Counted from the stretch's first letter, positions 8,077-16,215 are shown. The stretch: 64,000 bases of DNA from RYN-230 sp963851025 (GCA_963851025.1 CAWKOA010000001.1:186001-250000); one strand, 5' to 3'. Made by a program: numbers and translations. Notes: generated from the letters alone by a model not told the origin.

Positions 8077-9018
8077 TCACTGCTTCAGCGGCTGGCCCCA
8101 TTCCTCGTCCGCGTCCAGCTCGTGCCGCCACGGCGGCTCGGCACCGGCCCGGGCACAGGTCAGCGACGCCACCCGGGCCGCCGCCGTAACCGCGGCCAGC
8201 AGCTGCGGGGAGTGCGCCAGGTTCTCCCGGGCCAGCCCGCGTTCCGCCCACCAGGCCAGGAACGCCCCGCCGAAGGCGTCCCCGGCCCCCACGGTGTCCA
8301 CCACCTCGACCGGCGGCACCTGGACGGCCATCTGGTCGGCGCCAGTGAACGCGCGGACCGAGGACGGGCCGTCGGTGAGCAGGACGCACCGGGCACCCCA
8401 GCCGAGCAGCATCCGCGCGGCTTCGGCCGTACCGCAGTCAGGCACCAGGAACGACAGGTCCTCGGTGCTGATCTTGAGGATGTCGGTCCGGGGCAGGATG
8501 CGGCGGATCCGGTCCCGGTGCGCGTCCGGGTCCGGGATGGCCTGGGCCCGCCAGTTCGGGTCGAGCAGCAGCAGCACCTCCGGCCGGAGGTCCTGCGCAA
8601 GACGCTCGAGTTCGGCCGCCATCGGGTCCACGACGAGCCCGAGGGAGCCGATATGCAGCGCGGTCACGTCGGCCTGCAACGCCTGCCGCGCGGTCACCTG
8701 ATCCAGCACGAATCCCGCCGTCTGGGCCACGTGGAACCAGTACTCCGGCACGCCCAGGTCACCGAGCGCCACGATGGCCAGCGCAGTCGGTTCCGGGACC
8801 CGGCCCGGAACGGCCAGTTCCACTCCGTCCTGGGCCAGCTTCCCGGTCAGGAGCCCGCCGAACGGGTCAGCGGAGAAGCAGCCCAGGAAGCGCGTGGGCT
8901 GACCCAGCCGGGCGATGGTCCGGGCCGCGTTGAACGGGCCTCCGCCCGGGCTGGCGTGGACCCCGTCGTCCGGCCCGACGATCAGATCAATGAGGCTCTC
9001 ACCAGCGACCAGGATCAT
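8077..9018 (-). CDS. PfkB-family carbohydrate kinase (fructokinase-like)
   Basis: A ribokinase-fold kinase of about 313 residues. The N-terminal PfkB signature is seen as GGGPFNAARTIARLGQPTRFLG. The C-terminal signature contains VVDTVGAGDAFGGAFLAWW, where D-T-x-G-A-G-D holds the catalytic Asp and the anion hole. I start at the ATG at 9018 (MILVAGES), which has GGGAG six bases upstream; the ORF also extends eight codons upstream. It phosphorylates a sugar or sugar-like alcohol using ATP. Fructose is the most frequent substrate for sequences of this length, but the sequence alone does not settle it. The dnaB terminator hairpin lies immediately upstream. Confidence 0.88.
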   Translation of the reverse strand: MILVAGESLIDLIVGPDDGVHASPGGGPFNAARTIARLGQPTRFLGCFSADPFGGLLTGKLAQDGVELAVPGRVPEPTALAIVALGDLGVPEYWFHVAQTAGFVLDQVTARQALQADVTALHIGSLGLVVDPMAAELERLAQDLRPEVLLLLDPNWRAQAIPDPDAHRDRIRRILPRTDILKISTEDLSFLVPDCGTAEAARMLLGWGARCVLLTDGPSSVRAFTGADQMAVQVPPVEVVDTVGAGDAFGGAFLAWWAERGLARENLAHSPQLLAAVTAAARVASLTCARAGAEPPWRHELDADEEWGQPLKQ

Positions 9019-9047
9019 GGCCCGCTCCCGTGACTTACGCATCCGGA

Positions 9048-9075
9048 CAGGCAGGCACGGTGTTGTGCCTGCCTG
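9048..9075 (-). terminator. Terminator hairpin after dnaB
   Basis: A perfect 11-bp stem (CAGGCAGGCAC / GTGCCTGCCTG) with a six-base loop starts 10 bases past the dnaB stop. There is no U-run, as is common for actinobacterial hairpin terminators. It separates dnaB from the kinase start at 9018. Confidence 0.6.
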
Positions 9076-9084
9076 GCCAGCATC

Positions 9085-12000
9085 TCAGCCCGGAGCCATG
9101 TCCACGAAACGGCTGTAGTGCCCCTGGAAGGCCACGGTCACGGTCGCGGTCGGCCCGTTGCGGTGCTTGGCCACGATCAGGTCCGCCTCACCGGCCCGGG
9201 GCGACTCCCGCTCGTACGCGTCCTCCCGGTGCAACAAGATCACGACGTCCGAGTCTTGCTCGATGCTGTTATGCAGGCTGATCCCGTTGGCCACGAAGTT
9301 GTGCGTGCCAGTGACAGTCGCGTCGTAGACCGGCTGCTCGCCGATGCTCTCGACAGTCGCGATCTCGTCCCAGAACACGTCGTTGGTAGCCACCATCTCA
9401 ATGTCCGCGTCATCAAGGACCGTGGCCACCCGGGCCAGCCGCTCTCGGCTCGGCGCATGCTTCCAGAGGGTGCTGCCACAGAACTTGGTGCCCATAGCCG
9501 CTGCGAACTCGCGGTGGGTCATGTGCCGCTCGCTCAGGGCCACCCGTACGCGATCCCACACGTCGCGCGGGATGGTGTCCAGATTCGTGTTGCCCTTCTT
9601 GGTGCGGAGCATTTCACGGCACCTCCGCGCCATCCTGTTGCGCCCTCCATGCACTCCGATGTCGTCCAGGAATCGCAGTTGGTTTTCAGCTCCATACACC
9701 AGGAGGTGATAACAGGGCTTGTAGTCACCCTTGCGGGTTTCCTTGACGCGTGTCATCACGTTGAAGCGCAGGAGCAACCGGGCGACGTCATCAACCAGTC
9801 GCCTGCTCGTGGACGCGTAGTAAATCCGGGCCTGCCCTGCTCCTGAGTCCCACCAGACGCAGCCATCCGTGGCCCACAGATGCTTGAGGAATAGGGCAAC
9901 CTGGACCTTAGGAACCGAGAAGATGCGGGCCGGGACAAACTTTTCGTGGCTGCGCAGGCCGAACAACTCAAGTGAGTCGAGCCACGCGGCGATGGGATTA
10001 CGCCGTCCGTGGGTCAGATGCCCTGGTGCGGGCAACCGCAACGTCGTACAGCGGGCCGCAGGGTACTCATCACGCACGGCGGTAATGCCAAAGTGCCTGG
10101 CCGCGTTCGTGACGGCCGTGAGGTTCTCCTCGTCAATGCTGGCGTACCGGATCGGCTGATTCCGAACGAACGACCCGTCGCCCAGCAGGTGGGCCAGCAT
10201 GATCACTTCCGCCTCCGGCAGGGGGCGGAGGTCTATCGGGCCTGGCGTGTGCCGGGGCACGCCAACCCTTGACCCCACCTGCAGTTCCCCGAGCGAGCGC
10301 CAGCCGTCGTAGGTGAGGAAAGGATGGTTGGCCGTGGCTTGCACCTCGCGGCCGGAGCGCAGGCGGACCCGGAACACCTCTTTGACCCCGCTCGGGAAGG
10401 CGTGGGTCATCGTCCGCGGGATCAGCCGCAATCTCTCGTCCAGTGACCAGACCGCGACGTCACGCTCTCCGCTGGCCACTAGTTCGCCCAGCGTCACCTC
10501 AGCCCCGGTGTCAGCGCGCAGGATGCGGGTGTCTGCGGTCAGGCAGCCGGATTCGCGCAGGTCAGAGAGGAGGGGCTTCTTGTCGTTGCGCTGCTCCGGC
10601 CCGCGGTTGAGCTGGGACAGCGCGATCACCGGGACGTCGATTTCCTTGGCCAGCAGCTTGAGTGACCGGGACATCTCCGACACTTCCTGCTGCCGGTTCT
10701 CCACCCGCTTGGGGGAGCTCATCAGCTGCAGGTAGTCGATGATCACGAGCTTGAGGCCCTGGCGCTGCTTGAGCCGCCGGCACTTGGCCCGGATCTCCAT
10801 CATGGACATGTTCGGCGAGTCGTCGATGTAGAGCGGCGCGTCCACCACTTCGCTCATCCGCCGGGCCAGCGTGGCCCAGTCCTCCTCGCCCATCTGCCCG
10901 GTCCGCATGCTGTGCAGGGACACCCGGGACTCCGCGGACAGCAGCCGCATGGTGATCTCGTTCCGGCTCATCTCCAGGCTGAAGATCACCGTCGGCAGAT
11001 CATGCTTGATCGCCGCCGAGCGGGCCAGGTCCAGGGCCAGCGTGGAGTTGTGCGTGGGGATCATGCCGCGGCCCGCCAGGTACAACTGGTCGGCGTTGTC
11101 TACCTGCACGCAGCGAACCGGCACGGACGGCACCCGCCGCACATCCACGATGTACCTCCACCGGGTGCGCTGCGGATTGTGGTGTAGCCGCTCCTTGTGC
11201 TTCGCTTCCTGGCGGGGCAGGCGGAAGACCTCGTCCGGGGTGGTGAAGTTGAGCATGTAGCAGGTGGAAGACTCCTCGTGACGTCCCTTGACTCGCTTGG
11301 TGGTCATCGAGCAGCGGTAGCCCAGGCTCAGAACGAGCTCGCGAACTCCTTCGGCGAGCTGCTGATTAGTCACCGCGAGCTGAACGGCCCCGGTATTAGT
11401 AACGGTCCCGTCGGTGTCCAGGATCCCGGCCAGCAGCTCACGCCGCTGAGCGATGGATGCCCGCAGATACCGGACCGGGATGTGCTTGTGCCCGAGCAGG
11501 CCCAGCGTACGCAGTTCGGCCTGGAGGCTGCCGTGCGCCAGCCAGCACTGGCCGCAGAGCCCAGTACCCGGGAGCTGGCCCACCCTCGGCTCCCCGCACC
11601 GCCGGCACACCGGCCTCGGCACGGGCGGGGAAGAGAACCTGGCCTTCCCCCCGCACACGCGGCCGCAGGTGCGCACCTGGTCGTTCTTGGGCGCGAACGC
11701 TCTGCCGCACACCACACACGTGCGCTCAGTGACCTTGACTACTTCCGCAGGGAAGGCCAGGCCGTATAGCAGGCGACCTTTCTGCCGCACCGTGACCAGG
11801 CCGGAGGCCCCTACCGCCTCGACGATCTCCGGATCGGCGCTCGTGAAGCGGGCCGAATCCGTCGCCCCGTCACCGAGCCAGACACCCAAGGCATACGGAG
11901 GGATTGGGAGGGGTACCTCTGGCAGCTGAAGCGGGCTCGCCAGTTGCACCGTGTGGTTGGGACGCTGGTCGACGGTCGGGCAGCGCAGGCTCCTCACGAT

Positions 12001-12972
12001 TTCCTCGGTGGTGACCACCGCAGGGAGGACGGGATTCGTGTAGTTCCGCTGGAAGCCCCTGGTCTGCGCGTCGTAGCGACGGGCCGCGCGGGTCCAGGTG
12101 AGCCACTGGTGCTGGCCGTCGGCGACGATGATCTCTCCGTCGGAGAACTCCACCTCGTAGCAGGGCCTGTCCTGCATCACCTCGGTGGCCGCGACCACGG
12201 ATACCGGGTGGCCATCGGCTCCGATGAGCCGGTCTCCCACCCGGACCTCGCCCATCGTCGTCCAGCCGTCAGGCGTGGCGAGCGGGGTGTCCAGGGCCAG
12301 CGCCTTCCCAATCGCAGGCCTCGCCGCGATGACCACCATCTGGCCGGCGTGCAATCCGTTGGTCAGCGCGTCCAGGTCCGCGAACCCGGTCGGGACCCCG
12401 GTCATCTTCCCGCCGTGACTGCCGATGGCCTCGATCTCGTCCAGGGCACCCGGCATGATGTCGGACAGCGGCAGGTAGTCCTCGCTGACCCGGCGCTCAG
12501 TGACCCCGTAGACCTCGGCCTGCGCCCGGTCCACCAGTTCGTCGGCTTCGCCGTCGCCGGAGTAGCCGAGCTGGACGATGCGGGTGCCGACCTCGACCAG
12601 GCGGCGGAGGATCGCCCGCTCCCGGACGATCCGGGCGTAGTAGCCGGCGTTGGCCGCGGTGGGCACGGACGCGATGAGCGTGTGCAGGTAGCTGGGACCG
12701 CCCACGCGGGCCAGCTCACCCCGCTTGTTCAGCAGGTCGGAAACGGTGACCGGGTCGGCGGGCTCACCCCGGCCGTACAGTTCGAGGATGGCCTCGTGGA
12801 TGATCTGGTGTGCGGGCCGGTAGTGATCGTCGGGCCGGATGGTCTCCATCACATCGGAGATGGCGTCCTTGGACAGCAGCATCCCGCCGAGAGCGCACTG
12901 TTCCGCGGCCACATCGTGAGGCGGAGTCCGATCGAAGCTCTCCCCCCGGGGAGCGATTTCGGCCACGCTCAC
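9085..12972 (-). CDS. dnaB: Replicative DNA helicase DnaB with two inteins
   Basis: The precursor is 1295 residues. Removing residues 224-642 and 810-1235 leaves a 450-residue DnaB of normal length. Extein parts are an N-terminal domain (AAEQCALGGMLLSKDAI), linker, split Walker A (ARPAIGK | STLALDL), Walker B (LKLVIIDYLQLM), and the C-terminal DLRESG | SIEQDSDVV motif followed by arginine-finger-like HRNGPT. It unwinds DNA ahead of the fork as a hexamer. The start is a GTG at 12972, with GGGGAGG about nine bases upstream. An out-of-frame ATG lies between, so the start is moderately certain. It sits downstream of rpsF-ssb-rpsR-rplI on the same strand. Both inteins must splice to produce active helicase. 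DciA (53397-53993) is its likely loader. Confidence 0.95.
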   Translation of the reverse strand: MSVAEIAPRGESFDRTPPHDVAAEQCALGGMLLSKDAISDVMETIRPDDHYRPAHQIIHEAILELYGRGEPADPVTVSDLLNKRGELARVGGPSYLHTLIASVPTAANAGYYARIVRERAILRRLVEVGTRIVQLGYSGDGEADELVDRAQAEVYGVTERRVSEDYLPLSDIMPGALDEIEAIGSHGGKMTGVPTGFADLDALTNGLHAGQMVVIAARPAIGKALALDTPLATPDGWTTMGEVRVGDRLIGADGHPVSVVAATEVMQDRPCYEVEFSDGEIIVADGQHQWLTWTRAARRYDAQTRGFQRNYTNPVLPAVVTTEEIVRSLRCPTVDQRPNHTVQLASPLQLPEVPLPIPPYALGVWLGDGATDSARFTSADPEIVEAVGASGLVTVRQKGRLLYGLAFPAEVVKVTERTCVVCGRAFAPKNDQVRTCGRVCGGKARFSSPPVPRPVCRRCGEPRVGQLPGTGLCGQCWLAHGSLQAELRTLGLLGHKHIPVRYLRASIAQRRELLAGILDTDGTVTNTGAVQLAVTNQQLAEGVRELVLSLGYRCSMTTKRVKGRHEESSTCYMLNFTTPDEVFRLPRQEAKHKERLHHNPQRTRWRYIVDVRRVPSVPVRCVQVDNADQLYLAGRGMIPTHNSTLALDLARSAAIKHDLPTVIFSLEMSRNEITMRLLSAESRVSLHSMRTGQMGEEDWATLARRMSEVVDAPLYIDDSPNMSMMEIRAKCRRLKQRQGLKLVIIDYLQLMSSPKRVENRQQEVSEMSRSLKLLAKEIDVPVIALSQLNRGPEQRNDKKPLLSDLRESGCLTADTRILRADTGAEVTLGELVASGERDVAVWSLDERLRLIPRTMTHAFPSGVKEVFRVRLRSGREVQATANHPFLTYDGWRSLGELQVGSRVGVPRHTPGPIDLRPLPEAEVIMLAHLLGDGSFVRNQPIRYASIDEENLTAVTNAARHFGITAVRDEYPAARCTTLRLPAPGHLTHGRRNPIAAWLDSLELFGLRSHEKFVPARIFSVPKVQVALFLKHLWATDGCVWWDSGAGQARIYYASTSRRLVDDVARLLLRFNVMTRVKETRKGDYKPCYHLLVYGAENQLRFLDDIGVHGGRNRMARRCREMLRTKKGNTNLDTIPRDVWDRVRVALSERHMTHREFAAAMGTKFCGSTLWKHAPSRERLARVATVLDDADIEMVATNDVFWDEIATVESIGEQPVYDATVTGTHNFVANGISLHNSIEQDSDVVILLHREDAYERESPRAGEADLIVAKHRNGPTATVTVAFQGHYSRFVDMAPG
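9268..10545 (-). other. Intein 2 of DnaB (class 1, LAGLIDADG endonuclease)
   Basis: Residues 810-1235 of the precursor (426 residues) fit a canonical cis-splicing intein. It has Cys1 (CLTADTRI), a block-B TxxH motif (ATANHPFLT), a C-terminal ANGISLHN and Ser+1. Two LAGLIDADG-type helices (MLAHLLGDGS and LKHLWATDGC) indicate a homing endonuclease. Between the second helix and block F is a helix-turn-helix-like segment (MTHREFAAAMGTKF...). The insertion lies after DLRESG, in the conserved SIEQ(D/E)xD region of the helicase. The DNA is visibly less GC-rich than the extein, which suggests lateral origin. Confidence 0.9.
11047..12303 (-). other. Intein 1 of DnaB, in the Walker A loop (class 3 signature)
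   Basis: Residues 224-642 (419 residues) interrupt the P-loop between GK and S/T. The first residue is Ala (codon at 12301-12303) instead of Cys or Ser. The end is IPTHN followed by Ser+1. The class 3 'WCT' triad is visible: Trp290 next to block-B His288 (DGQHQW), Cys621 in block F (VRCVQVD) and Thr640 in block G (PTHN). Class 3 inteins start splicing by attack of the block-F Cys on the N-terminal junction. LAGLIDADG helices are ALGVWLGDG and LLAGILDTDG. Between them lie two CxxC pairs resembling zinc ribbons (Cys419/422/436/440 and 456/459/473/476). Confidence 0.88.
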
Positions 12973-13459
12973 CAGCCATCACCTCCCCGTGGATCAGAGC
13001 ACCCCGGACCGCCATCGATACGGCGGCCTCACTCTGTTGTAGTCGGCCGGTCTGACAGTTTGGTTCTGCCTCGCCGCGGCGTCCAATCGTGCTGTGCACA
13101 GGTCTGTGGACAGCCTGTGCAGACACGCCGCCGGCGCTGTGCGCAGCCTGGGGATACAGCTGGGGACGACCGCGGCACCCGAGCCCGGTGCACGGTCACT
13201 GCCTGCGGTTATGCCATCCACCGGATGTGTGCGGAAAAAAGCACGGAGGCTATTTTCCGTGGACGCAGCGCGCCGAGTTATCCACATACGGAGGGTGACG
13301 TCAAACGTGAGATCCGGTGCTACGGTGACGCCCCGGCACCCGGGCCCGGCCACGCGCCCGGGGGGCAGGCCTCCTGGGGGCTCCGGCGGGTCCGGGGCGC
13401 CGGGCGGCGGTCTGGGAAAGGAGCGGCGATCATGACAACCGCTCCCCTAGGATCCGAGC
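12973..13459. other. dnaB upstream region
   Basis: This 487-base gap separates dnaB (minus) from a small plus-strand ORF and holds no gene I can support. It contains an inverted repeat CGGAAAA-N14-TTTTCCG (13232-13259) in a locally AT-rich patch, and a perfect DnaA box at 13278-13286. Several TGTGGAC/TGTGCAC-like 8-mers occur near 13085-13125. The dnaB promoter is expected here. Confidence 0.5.
13278..13286 (+). promoter_or_regulatory. Perfect DnaA box (TTATCCACA) upstream of dnaB
   Basis: The nonamer TTATCCACA is the exact consensus DnaA-binding sequence. It lies about 300 bases upstream of dnaB, well away from the origin. It could link dnaB transcription to DnaA, but a single 9-mer can also occur by chance. 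Confidence 0.45.
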
Positions 13460-13717
13460 ATGTGTTCGATGACCGATCCGCGGCTGGCCATGATCGGAAC
13501 AGCGATCGACGAGCTCGCCGAGGATGCCCGGGCTGAGGCCGCCCGGGCCCGGGCGGGCGACAGCCGGCCAGGCGCATCGGACACCCCGGGTGCCCCGGGC
13601 ACCATGGCGGAGCGCCTGGCCGTCATCTGGGCGATGGTCGCGGACCTCGATCCGGGGCTGGCCCAGCGGCTGTCCTGGTACACCGACGAGGACCCGCCAG
13701 GCGCCCCGCATGACTGA
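13460..13717 (+). CDS. Small conserved-type hypothetical protein
   Basis: An 85-residue acidic ORF. It has a first helix, DPRLAMIGTAIDELAEDA, a flexible Gly/Ser/Pro middle, and a second part, AERLAVIWAMVADLDPGLAQRL. The helix-linker-helix layout and the I-W-A-M-V-A-D-L-D-P phrase look like a real small protein and not a GC shadow, though I cannot name a family. The start may be ATG 13460 or the in-frame ATG at 13469. It faces away from dnaB and converges with rplI. Confidence 0.5.
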   Translation: MCSMTDPRLAMIGTAIDELAEDARAEAARARAGDSRPGASDTPGAPGTMAERLAVIWAMVADLDPGLAQRLSWYTDEDPPGAPHD

Positions 13718-13789
13718 CCGCCGCGTGCCGTCAGCGACGGCCCACGGCGGCCAGTGCGGCCAAGCCAGTGCGGCTAACCAGTGGTCCGG

Positions 13790-14236
13790 TCAGTTTCCGG
13801 CGACGTCCACGTCGAGGGTGGCGCTCACCTCGGGGTGGAGCCGGACCGTGACCTGGTGCCGTCCCACGGTCCGGATCGGCGTGCCGATCTCGATACGCCG
13901 CCGGTCCAGCTCAGGGCCGCCGGCCGCGCGGACCGCGTCGGCGATGTCCGAGGCGCTCACGGAACCGAACAGGCGCCCGGCGGCACCCGCCCGGACCCTG
14001 ATCCGCACGGTGAGCGAGCCGAGCTGCCCGGCCGCGGCGCGGGCGTCGTCCTGGCTGCGGATCTCCCGGGCGGAGCGGGCCCGCCGGATGAGCTCGATCT
14101 GCTTCTCGGCGCCCCGGGTCCAGCGCATGGCCAGGCCCCGCGGGAGCAGGTAGTTGCGCCCGTAACCGCCCTTGACCTCGACCACGTCACCCGGCTCGCC
14201 AAGGCCGGTGACCTCGTTGGTGAGGATCAGTTTCAT
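13790..14236 (-). CDS. rplI: 50S ribosomal protein L9
   Basis: A 148-residue L9. The N-terminal rRNA-binding domain reads MKLILTNEVTGLGEPGDVV, with GYGRNYLLPRGLAMRW, the family signature. A connecting helix rich in Arg and Ala follows. The C-terminal domain contains RLFGSVSASDIADAV and RRRIEIGTPIRTVGRHQV. I start at MKLIL (14236), the family's normal N-terminus; the open frame runs 36 codons further upstream. It lies between rpsR and the dnaB side in the standard rpsF-ssb-rpsR-rplI order and is presumably co-transcribed. Confidence 0.96.
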   Translation of the reverse strand: MKLILTNEVTGLGEPGDVVEVKGGYGRNYLLPRGLAMRWTRGAEKQIELIRRARSAREIRSQDDARAAAGQLGSLTVRIRVRAGAAGRLFGSVSASDIADAVRAAGGPELDRRRIEIGTPIRTVGRHQVTVRLHPEVSATLDVDVAGN

Positions 14237-14273
14237 CGGTGTGCCACTCATCAGCTTGCGGCCTTCCCCGTCC

Positions 14274-14510
14274 TCAACGTGCCGTGCTGGTGTACGGCAG
14301 CAGGGCCATCTCGCGGGCGTTCTTGATCGCCTTGGCGACGTCACGCTGGTGCTGGGTGCAGTTTCCGGTGACCCGCCGGGCCCGGATCTTGCCCCGGTCG
14401 GAAATGAACTTCCGCAGCAGCCCGGTGTCCTTGTAGTCCACGTAGGAGATCTTCTCCTGGCAGAACAGGCAGACTTTCTTCCTGGGCTTGCGGATAGGTG
14501 CTTTCGCCAT
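14274..14510 (-). CDS. rpsR: 30S ribosomal protein S18
   Basis: A 78-residue S18 with the signature YVDYKDTGLLRKFISDRGKI and RRVTGNCTQHQRDVAKAIK. It has a CLFC pair near the N-terminus and a further Cys (GNC), so it looks like a zinc-binding (C+) S18 paralogue and not the Cys-free type. Two ATGs are adjacent. The second (14510) has the better distance from the GGAG site. It sits 38 bases ahead of rplI on the same strand. Confidence 0.96.
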   Translation of the reverse strand: MAKAPIRKPRKKVCLFCQEKISYVDYKDTGLLRKFISDRGKIRARRVTGNCTQHQRDVAKAIKNAREMALLPYTSTAR

Positions 14511-14570
14511 CATGGTGCTCCTGTGGAGAGCCCCGCTTACCGCGGGGATGGTTTGGTTTGTGCTGGGAGA

Positions 14571-15161
14571 TTAGAACGGCGGCTCGTCCGTCGATCCCTC
14601 GCCGCCGAACCCGGAGTCCGAGGCCCAGGGGTCATCGCCGCCACGGCTGCCGCCGGACGATCCACCATACCCGCCGGATCCTCCCTGGCCGCCGCCACCG
14701 CCGCCACCACCGCCACCGGTGCCGGAGCCGCCGGAGCCGCCGCTGAAGCCACCCCCGCCACCGCCACCGCCGAAGCCGCCGCCACCACCGCTGGAGCGGT
14801 TGGACTTGGTGACCTTGGCGGAGGCGTTGCGCAGGGAGGGGCCTACGTCGTCCACCTCGACCTCGAAGACGGTGCGCTTCTCACCTTCGCGGGTCTCGTA
14901 GGAGCGCTGGTGCAGCCGCCCCTGGACGACGACCCGCATGCCGCGCTGCAGGGACTCGGCCACGTTCTCCGCGGCCTGCCGCCACACGTTGCAGGTGAGG
15001 AACAGCGAGTCGCCGTCCTTCCACTCGTTCGACTGCCGGTCGAAGGTCCGCGGCGTCGACGCGATCCGGAAGTTCGCCACCGCCACCCCGGTGGGGGTGT
15101 AACGGAGTTCTGGGTCGCTGACTAGATTGCCGACCACCGTGATCTGGGTATCGCCTGCCAT
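14571..15161 (-). CDS. ssb: Single-stranded DNA-binding protein SSB
   Basis: A 196-residue SSB. The OB-fold occupies about residues 1-115: ITVVGNLVSDPELRYTPTG, VANFRIASTPR, then FLTCNVWRQAAENVAESL and GMRVVVQGRL. It is followed by a very long Gly/Ser-rich linker and the acidic tip DEPPF that binds partner proteins. The start ATG at 15161 (MAGDTQ) has GGGAG upstream; the open frame extends further but into rpsF. The glycine linker runs of up to ten Gly are encoded by nearly uninterrupted CCG/CCA triplets on the plus strand, making this region unstable. It protects single-stranded DNA at the fork. Confidence 0.96.
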   Translation of the reverse strand: MAGDTQITVVGNLVSDPELRYTPTGVAVANFRIASTPRTFDRQSNEWKDGDSLFLTCNVWRQAAENVAESLQRGMRVVVQGRLHQRSYETREGEKRTVFEVEVDDVGPSLRNASAKVTKSNRSSGGGGGFGGGGGGGGFSGGSGGSGTGGGGGGGGGGQGGSGGYGGSSGGSRGGDDPWASDSGFGGEGSTDEPPF

Positions 15162-15249
15162 CGGGGCCACTCCCGGTCGTTCAGAGGGTTCAGGTGCCGC
15201 AACCGTGCGCGGCGAGTGGTTATGACGCTGTGGCGTCAGTACCGCTGGG

Positions 15250-15540
15250 TCAGTGCTGCTCGGGGCGGAGGATCTTGGTCCGCAGGACGGCCTCGTTGAG
15301 GCTGAGCTGGCGGTCCAGCTCGTGGACCGTGTCCGGGTCCGCGACCATGTCGACGACCGCGTAGATGCCGTCCGGCTTCTTCTCGATCTCGTAGGCCAGC
15401 CGCCGCCGGCCCCATACGTCAATCTTGTCAACCGAGCCGCCCCCGGTCTTCACGACCGACAGGAACTGGTCGAGGGAGGGCTGGACGGTCTGCTCTTCAA
15501 GAGAAGGATCGAGGATGATCATCATCTCGTAGCGGCGCAT
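15250..15540 (-). CDS. rpsF: 30S ribosomal protein S6
   Basis: A 96-residue S6. The core MRRYEMMIILDPSLEEQ starts the protein, followed by VWGRRRLAYEIEKKPDGIYAVV and the tail ILRPEQH. The start at ATG 15540 gives the normal family length and has GAGGAGG upstream. It is the first gene of the rpsF-ssb-rpsR-rplI operon, so the operon promoter lies between here and 15733, shared with a divergent membrane-protein gene. Confidence 0.96.
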   Translation of the reverse strand: MRRYEMMIILDPSLEEQTVQPSLDQFLSVVKTGGGSVDKIDVWGRRRLAYEIEKKPDGIYAVVDMVADPDTVHELDRQLSLNEAVLRTKILRPEQH

Positions 15541-15732
15541 GCTGGAACATGCCTCCTCTGGACTGATGCGGCCACGGTCTCTCCGTGGCAGGAGGGGCCG
15601 CGACGTCACCAGTGCGAGAACCCCGGTACCCGTGCGGCTGAGCCAGCCTACCAGGGCGGGCCGACAGCCTGGCTCAGGATTCCGGCGGCCCCGGAGCGGG
15701 AAAGAGCCCGGACAGAACCGATACCGGGCTGG

Positions 15733-16215
15733 ATGTCCAAGGGGGTGGCCGTAGTGCCCCGAGCTGCCAGAGCTGGACTGACCCAGGGTGCCGGCGCCGC
15801 AGTGCCGTCAAGCACGGGGCCGTCAAGCACGGGGCCGTCAAGCACGGGGCCGTCAAGCACGGGGCCGTCAAGCACGGGGCCCGGCGCCCCAGCCCGGGCC
15901 CGGGGCCGCCCGCGCCTGCCGCACCTCACGCTGAACGACGACGGCCAGAGCCACCCGACGCAGAACGTCCTGAGTGTCTTCACGCTGGTGGCCGGCCTCG
16001 TGGCGTGCGTCCTGGGTTTCCTGGCGTACCAGGACGTCTCCGGGGCCTGGACGCACGTCGGCGCGACGTGGCTCGGGCTGATCGCGCTGATCGTCGGGCT
16101 GCCCGCGCAGCTGTTCTCGGCAACCCGGTCGGAGCGGATGCTGATCGTGACCGGCCTGGTGGCCGCCTTCGTCGGCGTCAGCCTGGGCCTGGCGCACGGC
16201 GGCCTGCTGCCCTGA
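15733..16215 (+). CDS. Small membrane protein with pentapeptide repeat leader
   Basis: A 160-residue protein starting at ATG 15733. Residues about 25-50 are five perfect copies of a P-S-S-T-G unit, encoded by five identical 15-base repeats. After a basic stretch come three hydrophobic segments (TLVAGLVACVLGFLAY, ATWLGLIALIVGLPAQLF and MLIVTGLVAAFVGVSLGLA). The hydrophobic part resembles small actinobacterial integral membrane proteins encoded next to rpsF, but I cannot assign a function. It is divergent from rpsF. Confidence 0.65.
   Translation: MSKGVAVVPRAARAGLTQGAGAAVPSSTGPSSTGPSSTGPSSTGPSSTGPGAPARARGRPRLPHLTLNDDGQSHPTQNVLSVFTLVAGLVACVLGFLAYQDVSGAWTHVGATWLGLIALIVGLPAQLFSATRSERMLIVTGLVAAFVGVSLGLAHGGLLP
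15807..15881 (+). repeat. Five perfect 15-nt tandem repeats (GTCAAGCACGGGGCC)
   Basis: Five contiguous identical copies of a 15-mer with a GCACGG core. They encode repeated PSSTG in the membrane protein at 15733-16215. They are the clearest member of a repeat style found at several other places in the window. Confidence 0.9.

Noticed and set aside
12764..13126. ORF upstream and overlapping dnaB with its own ATG near 12979
   Set aside because: It overlaps the dnaB start out of frame and gives an Arg/Ser/Gly-rich product without motif; the ATG may only be a decoy for the GTG start.
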